Origin: Nitrospirales bacterium
GTDB lineage: Bacteria; Nitrospirota; Nitrospiria; Nitrospirales; UBA8639
Assembly (NCBI GenBank): GCA_029261255.1
Contig: JAJDBQ010000021.1
Location: forward strand, 1 to 48,908
Length of the DNA stretch: 48,908 nucleotides
Direction of reading: 5' to 3'
Shown: piece by piece, positions 36,012-43,234 of the stretch
How positions within the stretch are numbered: the stretch's first letter is position 1
How the letters are laid out: each line of letters starts with the position of its first letter
The notes under the pieces: generated by a model
Told to the model about the DNA's origin: nothing
The model's input: the letters and a program-made list of their open reading frames with translations, nothing else
Database searches by the model: none
Made by a program: the position numbers and the translations under genes

Positions 36012-36812
36012 TTAATGATGTTTATACATCCCGGCTCCTTTAATATCCGGCCATGAGGTGGTCTGATGGCATAAAAAACACTGATCCACTCGTGCTTGCG
36101 GTTGGCTAGCCACTCTTTGCGAAATCATGCTGAAATGCTTCATATAGTGACTGGGTGGTGCTTGATGACAGTGGACGCAATCCATTGAGCTACCAGGGGG
36201 GTGTTGAAATTCCGGAAGAGTCCAGGCTTGCGTGGCATGGCACGCAGCACAATCCTGACCAAAAAGTTCAAAATGCCGATCATCGTTTTTGTGACAGGTC
36301 GCACAGTTCAAAATCGCTTCTTCAGGTACCACGTGCCGATTGGCGAGCGGTGAAGCCACCAGAACTTCTGAATGCTCGAGCCAATTCGTTAGATTCCAGC
36401 GCACCATCTCTGCTTCGCCAAGGGAGGCTCCTTCCCTTGTGAGGGTGAACAAACCGATCTTGGCCAGGGCCTGGTGATCCATATTCGTCGGCTTTCGAAC
36501 GTGCCCTTGATGTTCAAGATGGCAAGATCGACATTCCCTGACGTCGGCATGAAAGGCCGTCGGCTGACGCTGCAGGAGCGATTCCTCATTGGCATGGCAA
36601 AGAATGCACTTCGTCGCATCCACTCCCATGACAGCGGTATGGCAGGCCGCACAATTCTGTTCCAGAGAAGCATGGACAACGGATAATTCGCCTGGATTGA
36701 CTAACCGCTGCCAGGTGTTGGCAACCATCGGAGTTCCGGTACTGATATAGACAAGGCCTAATACCCCTAAGATCGTGAGTAGCGTTAATGCAATAATTCG
36801 CAGCTTATCCAT
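36012..36812 (-). CDS. Membrane-anchored heptahaem cytochrome c
   Basis: 266 residues. An N-terminal membrane anchor (about 6-25) is followed by a periplasmic domain with seven CxxCH motifs: CAACH (54), CILCH (69), CRSCH (94), CATCH (170), CAACH (188), CVHCH (212) and CFLCH (245). Numerous extra His residues could give bis-His ligation as in the class III/c7 and NrfH-like families. The haems fall in groups of three and four separated by about 70 residues. It lies 16 bases downstream of the bis-haem membrane protein and ends the three-gene reductase module, so it is the probable periplasmic electron acceptor or donor. Confidence 0.92.
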   Translation of the reverse strand: MDKLRIIALTLLTILGVLGLVYISTGTPMVANTWQRLVNPGELSVVHASLEQNCAACHTAVMGVDATKCILCHANEESLLQRQPTAFHADVRECRSCHLEHQGHVRKPTNMDHQALAKIGLFTLTREGASLGEAEMVRWNLTNWLEHSEVLVASPLANRHVVPEEAILNCATCHKNDDRHFELFGQDCAACHATQAWTLPEFQHPPGSSMDCVHCHQAPPSHYMKHFSMISQRVASQPQARVDQCFLCHQTTSWPDIKGAGMYKHH

Positions 36813-36828
36813 GGATCATCACCAGTCT

Positions 36829-37593
36829 TTATGAAAACCAACGCAACCCAAAATAAATGGCTGCCCAAACGTGGAGGGCGAGAAGCGCATACAGAACCAT
36901 GGACAAGGTGATGTGAATTTTCAGCCACCAGGTAAACAATTGCTTGATGGTGTCGTGCGTCCTGATGGCGTATTCCAGGTCAGCGATTGCATCAGAAAGC
37001 CGAATGGCACGGAGGCCGATGGACATCGTTTCCGTCTCCTGTTCCTGTGCACTGAAAAATGCTCCTCCCACCAATCGGGAGAAAAAGCCCGAAAAGGGTT
37101 TGAGTTGGGCCGTTTTATCGGCGCAGCAGGTTCGCAGTCGTTGGAGAGTCTCCTGATATGAGGCGTTGAGCTCATCGAGCATGCTTCGTTTTTCTTTAAT
37201 CTCTTGAGAGATCCGACCCATAAGATAGCGACCGGTAAATCCACTCAATACGACAATGACCGTCATGCCGGTCAGGGCAATTCCCAATGGACTTTCAAAC
37301 TTATGGCCCGTATGGAACAGTACGAAAATGGGTCCCACGACACCCGCATAGATGTGCCACGCAAGCAGGGTACGCATCGACACACGTCGAGTCACGGCCT
37401 GTTTGAGCGTTTTCACTCGTTTGATGACGAGGTATGCCAGTGGAACGAGCATCAGCGTGGCCCCGCTCACACCAAGCATCCCGCCCCAGAAACTCCCTGC
37501 AAAACGTGGCGATCGGTGGACAAGAAAGCCGAGCCAGAAAAGAGAAAAAAAGAGCACCAGACCGCCAATCGTTAGGGCTTCACGTTCTTTCAT
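36829..37593 (-). CDS. Membrane cytochrome b-like protein of a ferric-reductase type module
   Basis: 254 residues with about six membrane helices. Two helices carry His pairs with identical spacing: His80 and His94 (AWHIYAGVVGPIFVLFH) and His227 and His241 (KIHITLSMVLYALLALH). Four such His in two antiparallel helices could bind two b haems, as in ferric-reductase/NOX membrane domains. A charged coiled-coil-like loop (about 128-190) faces one side. It sits between the flavin/2Fe-2S reductase gene and the heptahaem cytochrome gene, so it likely moves electrons across the inner membrane between them. No exact family name is certain. Confidence 0.75.
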   Translation of the reverse strand: MKEREALTIGGLVLFFSLFWLGFLVHRSPRFAGSFWGGMLGVSGATLMLVPLAYLVIKRVKTLKQAVTRRVSMRTLLAWHIYAGVVGPIFVLFHTGHKFESPLGIALTGMTVIVVLSGFTGRYLMGRISQEIKEKRSMLDELNASYQETLQRLRTCCADKTAQLKPFSGFFSRLVGGAFFSAQEQETETMSIGLRAIRLSDAIADLEYAIRTHDTIKQLFTWWLKIHITLSMVLYALLALHVWAAIYFGLRWFS

Positions 37594-37608
37594 GAGTTTT
37601 CAAATTCT

Positions 37609-39681
37609 TTAAGCATCGACCGCCACCTTGTCGGTGGACTTGGCCTGGCAAGCGAGAATCATTCCTGTGGCTTGGTCCTCTGGATCCAGGGCGTCCTCAA
37701 CTTCCATGGTCACTGACCCGGACAAGAGTTTGACCTTGCATTCTCCGCACGACCCAGTCCGGCAGGAATAGTCGATTGTGACGTCGACTCGTTCGGAGGC
37801 CTCCAGGACCGTCTCGTCCGGCATGAGCTCCGTTGATGTATCCGATCTCTGAAAAGTGACCGTCCCGGTCTTCTCAACCGGGGTCGTTTTTAGAATTTTC
37901 TCGCGTTTCGCAGCCCTGACCTTCGGTTTCTGTTGCGAGCCAAAGTTTTCGGTGTGAATCTTTTCCCCAGGTACGCCCAACTCGCCCAACATCTGCTTCA
38001 CAGCATCCATCATAGGCGGTGCCCCGCACAGATGAATCCACTTCGAGGCGACGCCAGGCACCCACTGCGCCAGTAATTCCTTGGTAATCCGCCCGCGATG
38101 GTAACCGTCGGCGTCCTGTTCCAGACGGCTCATAGCGATAAAGACATGTAAATTTGGATGACGCGCTTGAAGCGTCTTTAATTCCGACTGGAAGATGAGG
38201 TGTTCCGGATCGCGGCACGCCGCGATGAAGTAGATGTCGCCGGGCCAACCCATGTCGGTCAATGCCCTGGTGATACTCGTCATTGGAGTGATGCCGACGC
38301 CGCCAGAGATGAGCACAATGCTGTCCGCTTCCTTCCCGGAAAACACAAACTTCCCGCTCGGGGCTTGAACCTCAAGCGTGTCGCCTACCTCGACGGCGTC
38401 GTGTAGATAGCGCGATCCGGCGCCTTGCTCTTCACGTTTCACCGTGATCTCGCAGTAGTATCCTTGAGTTGGAGAAGATGACATGGTATAGCTTCGACGA
38501 ATCGGCTTGTCGCCGGTCGGCATGGTTAACGTGAGGAATTGACCAGGCAGATAACTGAAGGGAATGCCCCCTCCATGACAGGCCACGAGCCGGAAAGTTT
38601 TGACGTCCACGGTTTCCTGGTAAATTTGGGCGACCCGAAGTCTGCAGAGTTTCTTCTTGGCGACGGGCAGGAGCCCCTTAGAGATATCAGGTTGATCTGT
38701 TGATTGGTCCTCTTCGGTTGCGCACACCTCCGTCGAGTCATCGCAGCATTCGGCAGAAGCCGTTGGCGGACTTTTCGCCTCTTGTGACGTGGACGGACGG
38801 GCGGAGGTTGCTTGGGAATTTGATGGTGAACCTCCTCCGTCCGATGGTTTCCCTTCTACTGCGGCAGTGGCGGCTGGTTTCTCAGCAGCGGCTGGTGGAG
38901 GATTCACAGAACCGGCATCTTCAGCAAGCCGACTCAGTAACGCAGCCGCGCGGCGCATTTTGAAAAAGTAGAGAAATAACATGGCCACCGCAAACCCGAT
39001 AAGGAGCAGCATCACATAGAAATGAAACCAGGATAGCCCTAAAATCCCATGGGCCTGCTTGCCCTCCCTTGGAGGAAGCAGGTTCATTTCCTGCTTGAAC
39101 CATTGCAGGGCGACATTGCGCGGTGACGTGCCTTCTGCCAATGCGCGATGGGCAGCCAGACCACTTTCGAATTGGGACATCCCCTCATGCAACTTCCTCG
39201 TGGCCTCTTGCATAGCTAAAAAATTGTTTGTTGGGGCCGACAGCGATAAAGATTTCAGTCCTTCCGCCATCAAGGCTGTGCCTTGCTTCATGCGTTCATG
39301 CGCCTGTTGTTGCACCTCGGCCCGTTGTTCAAACGGCAAATCTGGAAGGCTCATAAGTGTGGGATATAAAGCTTTGGGTTTAGGCGCACCCATTTTCTCC
39401 ATCATTTTGTCCATGCCCCCGCCCGGGCCACCCATCATGCCGCCCGGGCTACCGCCCTTTCCTCCAGGAGGACCGCCGCCCAGATTGCCGGCAATGCCCT
39501 TTTGCCCTTCGCCGCCTTCTGCACCGCTTGAGCTGTTGGCTTTGTCCGGATGATGACTGGCATGTTCCTCAGGCGAGGTTTGGGCGTAACCAGAGCCCAC
39601 CAGCATTAAAAACCACGCAGCTATGACAGCGACAGTGAGAAAGCGGCGGGCGTGAGTTCTTGTGAGAGGGGCCTCTGTCAT
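37609..39681 (-). CDS. Membrane-anchored flavin/2Fe-2S reductase with periplasmic Met/Gly-rich domain
   Basis: 690 residues. Signal peptide (about 1-33), then a Gly/Met-rich segment (GGPPGGKGGSPGGMMGGPGG) and a helical periplasmic domain to about 215. One membrane helix follows (about 222-243), then a linker with a Cys patch (ECCDDSTEVC). A ferredoxin-NAD(P)H reductase domain spans about 345-580: FAD motif RRSYTMSS, nucleotide motif GGVGITPM, and CGAPPM. A plant-type 2Fe-2S domain ends the protein (CRTGSCGEC plus ILAC). The reductase part is therefore cytoplasmic. It starts a three-gene unit with the membrane cytochrome b and heptahaem c. The start ATG overlaps the stop of a 31-codon leader gene. 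Confidence 0.88.
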   Translation of the reverse strand: MTEAPLTRTHARRFLTVAVIAAWFLMLVGSGYAQTSPEEHASHHPDKANSSSGAEGGEGQKGIAGNLGGGPPGGKGGSPGGMMGGPGGGMDKMMEKMGAPKPKALYPTLMSLPDLPFEQRAEVQQQAHERMKQGTALMAEGLKSLSLSAPTNNFLAMQEATRKLHEGMSQFESGLAAHRALAEGTSPRNVALQWFKQEMNLLPPREGKQAHGILGLSWFHFYVMLLLIGFAVAMLFLYFFKMRRAAALLSRLAEDAGSVNPPPAAAEKPAATAAVEGKPSDGGGSPSNSQATSARPSTSQEAKSPPTASAECCDDSTEVCATEEDQSTDQPDISKGLLPVAKKKLCRLRVAQIYQETVDVKTFRLVACHGGGIPFSYLPGQFLTLTMPTGDKPIRRSYTMSSSPTQGYYCEITVKREEQGAGSRYLHDAVEVGDTLEVQAPSGKFVFSGKEADSIVLISGGVGITPMTSITRALTDMGWPGDIYFIAACRDPEHLIFQSELKTLQARHPNLHVFIAMSRLEQDADGYHRGRITKELLAQWVPGVASKWIHLCGAPPMMDAVKQMLGELGVPGEKIHTENFGSQQKPKVRAAKREKILKTTPVEKTGTVTFQRSDTSTELMPDETVLEASERVDVTIDYSCRTGSCGECKVKLLSGSVTMEVEDALDPEDQATGMILACQAKSTDKVAVDA

Positions 39682-39773
39682 AGCGATGCAATCTCGATCC
39701 TGCGGTTCATGGCTTCCAAGTCGTTGGGGGCCCGATAATGAATCGCAATCGACTTCGTTTTGGCGGAAGACAT
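39678..39773 (-). CDS. 31-residue leader gene coupled to the reductase
   Basis: The short gene encodes MSSAKTKSIAIHYRAPNDLE followed by AMNRRIEIASL. AAAGGAG lies seven bases before its ATG. Its TGA overlaps the reductase ATG as ATGA, so it is probably translated and couples the initiation of the reductase. It has no recognised domain. It could be a small cofactor or assembly protein, or only a leader peptide. Confidence 0.6.
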   Translation of the reverse strand: MSSAKTKSIAIHYRAPNDLEAMNRRIEIASL

Positions 39774-39880
39774 AACGCTGCTCCTTTCACAACTTGAAAA
39801 AGGGATTCCTCGGGGACGATGATCTTTCCCGATTCGATGCCATTCGCCCAGTCGGATATCGTGCCGACTCTCGCATTTGG

Positions 39881-40246
39881 CTAGCGCATTTTATGAGGAC
39901 CCCGCATGGATCCCATACCCTCTTGCCCCATGCCACGAGAACCTCGCATGGGTCCCATACCCTCGAGAATTGGACATTGTCCGGTCTTGGCGATGACAGG
40001 ACAATCTTTCGCCACCTGTTTCTGGCAGTCCTCGTTTGACTTGCCGGTCCTCAAACAAACCGCCATTTTCTGATACATATCAGCCATATCTTTTTGTAAT
40101 TCAGGCGACATCGGGCTCATCGCAGCTCCTGCCCTGGCGGTGGTCCCCTTTGTGGACTGCGAGGTGTCTTCTGCGAAACTCAACGCAGAAAGACCCAACG
40201 TGAAACATACAAGGACACCTGAAACAATTTGTCTTTTGGTCTGCAT
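39881..40246 (-). CDS. Small secreted Met-rich protein
   Basis: 121 residues. The signal peptide (about 1-25) ends ALSFAE. The middle has an amphipathic helix and a four-Cys pattern (KMAVCLRTGKSNEDCQKQ, CPVIAKTGQC). The C-terminus is Met/Gly/Arg-rich, with two near-copies of a G-M-x-x-M-R-G unit (GPMRGSRGMGQEGMGSMRG), encoded by a short direct repeat. Met-rich periplasmic proteins often bind Cu(I), and the setting is copper resistance. The start ATG has AAAAGGAG upstream. No family is recognised. Confidence 0.7.
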   Translation of the reverse strand: MQTKRQIVSGVLVCFTLGLSALSFAEDTSQSTKGTTARAGAAMSPMSPELQKDMADMYQKMAVCLRTGKSNEDCQKQVAKDCPVIAKTGQCPILEGMGPMRGSRGMGQEGMGSMRGPHKMR

Positions 40247-40257
40247 AGCCTTTACTC

Positions 40258-40490
40258 CTTTTATGGTTCGGTTGTGACTGTTGATTGGAAATCATCGTCC
40301 CTATCAGGGCCCGATGTTGATCATGTGTAAGAACGTTGGTGGCCTCCTCCACCGTGCGGATGAAATTCATGCGCCGATCGGCCTACAGGTTCCTGATCTC
40401 GGCCATTTAGGTTTGCATCTGAGCAAGACCCGTCAACAGGGAAAGCTCTTACTCAGCTTGCTCGATATGGCGCATCCGTCACTCATCCCC
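40258..40490 (-). pseudogene. Decayed paralogue of the Spy-like protein
   Basis: In one minus-strand frame the translation reads MRHIEQAE, stop, ELSLLTGLAQMQT, stop, MAEIRNL, stop, then ADRRMNFIRTVEEATNVLTH and DQHRALIG. This aligns throughout with VEQAEQELWILTS and GFFRAVGEAAQVLTEPQRQILLG of the intact Spy-like protein upstream. Three in-frame stops (two TAA, one TAG) interrupt it with no frame change. A tandem duplicate has therefore been lost by point mutations. The signal peptide and Met-rich part are not recognisable. Confidence 0.7.
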
Positions 40491-40587
40491 AATTTCCCAG
40501 GCACGATGACTCGCCCCTGATCGTCTAGCCATCCCATTCTGCCAACTCCCGCATTCGTGTTTTTCTAAATCCGCAGGGTTTCCAAAA

Positions 40588-41433
40588 TTATTTCTGTTCA
40601 GACCCCTGAGCCTTGGATTGCGGCGATCCCGTTCCAAGCAAAATCTGCCGCTGTGGCTCGGTAAGCACTTGAGCGGCCTCACCTACTGCACGGAAAAATC
40701 CGAGTCGTTGATCTCCCTTCAACTTTTCGATTTGGCGGATTTTTGGCTCAATTCGCTGGATGGCGGGTTGATCTGAACTGGTCAAGATCCACAGCTCTTG
40801 CTCGGCTTGCTCAACCTGCCGATCGAAGGTCGCTTGGGTGAGCAGGGCTTGTTCTTTGATTTGATTGATGGCCAATTCCTGTTGCGGAGTCAGTGTGATG
40901 TGCTCTTGGTGATCGAGGAAAAACTCGGTTCCCCCAATATGATAAAGATGAGATGCTCCAGGAAACCCGGGTAGAGCCGACCCTGACATTCGGCCTTTCC
41001 GTGTTCTCATCTTTCCCATCATCCCCTTATTCTCCATTCCCATTCTCCGAGAACCCATTCCCATCGTTCCCATTCCCTCTTTCCCCATACCACTCATTCC
41101 ACCAGTTTTCATACCCGAGCTGGGTTGACCACAGCCTCCCTCTCCACACCCCATAGGGTCCATTCTCATCTGAGCGTTCACCAAAGACACCGAGCCTCGG
41201 TGATCTTGTTCCAAAGCGGCTTCCAGACGCGCAATATTGCCACGCAATTCAACCAACTGCTGACTGATGATCATTGAAGAGTCGGTAGCCCGATTGCCTT
41301 GATGTCCTTGAGGACTCCATGTTGTGTTTTGACTATAGGCCGGGGAAAGTGGCATGAGACCTAAAATCATGAAAAGAACCAATGTTGTTCGCCGGCTCCT
41401 TTTACCCACATTATGATTATTCCAAGATCGCAT
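40588..41433 (-). CDS. Periplasmic Spy/CpxP-like metal-stress protein, Met-rich
   Basis: 281 residues. A signal peptide (about 15-34, ending PAYS) is followed by a helix, then a long Met/Gly-rich stretch (about 95-150: MKTGGMSGMGKEGMGTMGMG and onwards) resembling copper-chaperone tails. A C-terminal LTxxQ-type helical domain follows (EHITLTPQQELAINQIKE, and QVLTEPQRQILLG). This is the periplasmic heavy-metal sensor/Spy family layout, with an added Met-rich insertion. It probably binds metal and/or acts as a chaperone. Strong AAGGAGG Shine-Dalgarno. It lies in a run of periplasmic genes downstream of sigma-factor gene 2. Confidence 0.78.
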   Translation of the reverse strand: MRSWNNHNVGKRSRRTTLVLFMILGLMPLSPAYSQNTTWSPQGHQGNRATDSSMIISQQLVELRGNIARLEAALEQDHRGSVSLVNAQMRMDPMGCGEGGCGQPSSGMKTGGMSGMGKEGMGTMGMGSRRMGMENKGMMGKMRTRKGRMSGSALPGFPGASHLYHIGGTEFFLDHQEHITLTPQQELAINQIKEQALLTQATFDRQVEQAEQELWILTSSDQPAIQRIEPKIRQIEKLKGDQRLGFFRAVGEAAQVLTEPQRQILLGTGSPQSKAQGSEQK

Positions 41434-41448
41434 GGTTATTTCCTCCTT

Positions 41449-41823
41449 TTAAAAAGAAAACAGTTTAAAATTTTCTGGCGACTGGGTGTTTCCTGGGCCG
41501 CTTAAGGGATGCTTGGCATGAACGTTGGCCAAGGTTTCCATGTCTTGAGCGGCTTTCGTGTATCGCTCAACCAGGTTTTCACAATGTCGAGCTAATGCAG
41601 AGGGTAAGCCTGGTTTGGCCTGTTGTCTCCTGTATTCATCAGCCATTTGGCGCATTACTTCTGCCTTTGCCCGCAACGTTGCAGCCTCCGTCAGATACCA
41701 TACCTTCAATCCAGCGTGATCATGGCGTTCCACCAATTCTTTCGGTTGATTCGAAGCACACCCTACAAGGAAGGGAATAGATAGGATGAACACAATACGA
41801 AACCATGTTGGGACCCTTCTCAT
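41449..41823 (-). CDS. Small lipoprotein, paralogue of the one at 20876
   Basis: 124 residues. Signal peptide FILSIPFLVGCASN (lipobox LVGC). The mature protein has RHDHAGLKVWYLTEAATLRA and a C-terminal ARHCENLVERYTKAAQD, corresponding block by block to the lipoprotein at 20876-21211. The two copies define a small family whose core is D-H-A-G-L-x-x-W-Y and H-C-x-N-L-x-E-R-Y. The start ATG at 41823 has GAGAGGAG upstream. It is likely cotranscribed with the Spy-like gene 15 bases downstream. The function is unknown. Confidence 0.8.
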   Translation of the reverse strand: MRRVPTWFRIVFILSIPFLVGCASNQPKELVERHDHAGLKVWYLTEAATLRAKAEVMRQMADEYRRQQAKPGLPSALARHCENLVERYTKAAQDMETLANVHAKHPLSGPGNTQSPENFKLFSF

Positions 41824-41894
41824 TATGCTCCTCTCTTGTGGTTTCAGTTGCACCGATGTGCTGGAATAACTAGTCACTATCATCAAAGATAATC

Positions 41895-42248
41895 CTATGT
41901 GCCTTTCAGTTCTTCAACGAGCCATTTTTGAAAATCCTCTTGGGTTTTCAGTCTTCTGAATACCGCTTTGCCTGTTTCAGGGTGGTGTTCGAAGTGCGCC
42001 GCCAGGATTTCAGACAGTTTTTCATCTCCACCCGGACTCAGACTGAATTTCTCTAAAATTTGATGGACAAATTCTTCATCGGCGGCTCCTCGTTCAATGA
42101 GTCGTTCTCGAAGAGAGGTATCCATCAACGCCTGGTCAATCAAAGAGACTTGTGGAGGAGGTGTCGAATCTCCACAGGCCGTTAGCCCTAAGGTGAAAGA
42201 AAGAAACATTCCCGCCAACCACACATACATCAGAAGTCGACCGTTCAT
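41895..42248 (-). CDS. Small lipoprotein of unknown function
   Basis: 117 residues. A lipoprotein signal (MYVWLAGMFLSFTLGLTACG, lipobox LTAC) is followed by a mostly helical, acidic protein. Two repeated helical segments (LRERLIERGAADEEFVHQIL and LSEILAAHFEHHPETGKAVF) look like a small alpha-helical domain. The start ATG has GGGAGGGG upstream and lies 81 bases past the promoter-like element at 42329-42370, so it is the first gene under that putative promoter. No family recognised. Confidence 0.7.
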   Translation of the reverse strand: MNGRLLMYVWLAGMFLSFTLGLTACGDSTPPPQVSLIDQALMDTSLRERLIERGAADEEFVHQILEKFSLSPGGDEKLSEILAAHFEHHPETGKAVFRRLKTQEDFQKWLVEELKGT

Positions 42249-42328
42249 ACGAAACCCCTCCCCCTGGCTTTACCCGTTTTGTACCAGCCTTCTGATCTTG
42301 ACCAACCAGTTTCGGTTGTTGGCAATTA

Positions 42329-42370
42329 CAATCATATGTAAGACGGTATTTCGCTCGTCGCATTACAGTT
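42329..42370 (-). promoter_or_regulatory. ECF-type promoter element, copy 2
   Basis: The minus strand has AACTGTAATG, then CGTCTTACATATGATTG, with the same spacing as copy 1 at 32940-32981. It lies 20 bases beyond the stop of sigma-factor gene 2 and points at the lipoprotein gene starting at 42248. The middle 10 bases differ between the copies while both flanking blocks are conserved, as expected of a promoter rather than of a recent duplication. Confidence 0.65.
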
Positions 42371-42389
42371 TTCGTAAGTAAGTAAAAAT

Positions 42390-42989
42390 TCAATGTGGCA
42401 TTCTCTCCCAGTGTTCACATTCACAGTTCATAAAGTTGTGTTCAGGACAACAGCCCTTGCATGACGCGAGGAGTGCGTGCTTGAGAGCCTGCCGCGCCCG
42501 ATGCAGGCGCACTCGGACTAGGTTGAGCGTTATGTCTAAGTCCTCTGCCACCTTTGCGCGTGATTCCCCACTGAGATCGACCCGCTGCAACATCTCGCTA
42601 TACTCGGGTTTGAGCGTGGGGAGGAGCTGATAGAAACACATGCATGCTGCCTCAGAATCCACATCGTCTTTTAAAGACTTGGGTTGAAAGTAGGCATATT
42701 GGGCCTCGCTCCGCTGCCTGGCCGTTTTGGCGCGATAATAATCAGCCAGGGTGCTGCTCAGCACCCGATACAACCATTGCAGAACACTCTCTCGTTTTTT
42801 GATATCTGACGCTTTGCTGATAGCTCGAAGGTAGAATTGTTGCAGGACTTCCTCCGCCATATCCGTACTCCCCATATGACGGGTGAGGAAGCGAAGAAAG
42901 GCACGCCGATTGTTGATGAGCAACTCGGCCACATCAGGGCTTATCGGTTTCCCGGAGTTGTGCGATTCCGGATTTGAGGACACTGTCAA
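42390..42989 (-). CDS. ECF sigma factor with Cys-rich tail (CorE-like), copy 2
   Basis: 199 residues. Sigma2 (EEVLQQFYLRAI, VLQWLYRVLSSTLADYYRAK), then a linker CxC (ACMCF), sigma4 (LPTLKPEYSEMLQRVDLSGE, NLVRVRLHRARQALKHALL) and a Cys tail SCKGCCPEHNFMNCECEHWE. The tail has the same C-x2-C-C-x7-C-x-C spacing as copy 1. The open frame extends far upstream to 43244 through a TPR-lipoprotein remnant. The likely starts are TTG 42989 or GTG 42983, both close behind AGGAAAGGA. Direct metal sensing through the Cys domain is inferred from CorE. It sits between copB and a run of metal-stress genes, which supports a copper response. Confidence 0.85.
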   Translation of the reverse strand: MTVSSNPESHNSGKPISPDVAELLINNRRAFLRFLTRHMGSTDMAEEVLQQFYLRAISKASDIKKRESVLQWLYRVLSSTLADYYRAKTARQRSEAQYAYFQPKSLKDDVDSEAACMCFYQLLPTLKPEYSEMLQRVDLSGESRAKVAEDLDITLNLVRVRLHRARQALKHALLASCKGCCPEHNFMNCECEHWERMPH

Positions 42990-43023
42990 GAAGTCCTTTC
43001 CTAAATGATTCGCGCTACACCTC

Positions 43024-43130
43024 TCGTGTTGGTGACCCATGTGGCCATCGGATGCCGGTCCTGGAGTACTCGGTTCAACCGTTCCATGTTTTCGGAACGG
43101 CGGAGCATTCCAAATGACGGGATGACCGGG
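43024..43130 (-). pseudogene. Fragment resembling the C-terminal tail of the TPR lipoprotein
   Basis: The minus-strand frame reads GHPVIWNAPPFRKHGTVEP and ends with HMGHQH. The intact TPR lipoprotein at 47515 ends GHSVIWNAPPFRKYGNVES and GPGGHQH. The match is at both protein and DNA level. Only the tail is present and it runs without a stop towards the sigma-factor gene. It is most simply a leftover of a second copy of that gene. Confidence 0.6.
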
Positions 43131-43234
43131 ATCGCCACCATGGTCTGAAGGATGACAGTAAAGATGGCGTCGACCGACGTCGCGGCATGCTTGCAGCTTG
43201 TTAACCAACGCGGGCATTAGCAGCAAGGCTCGTG

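Noticed and set aside
40101..40370. An 89-codon minus-strand frame spanning the start of the Met-rich protein
   Set aside because: Its first part is the dead Spy-like copy and the rest is out of frame with the Met-rich gene, so it is not a gene.
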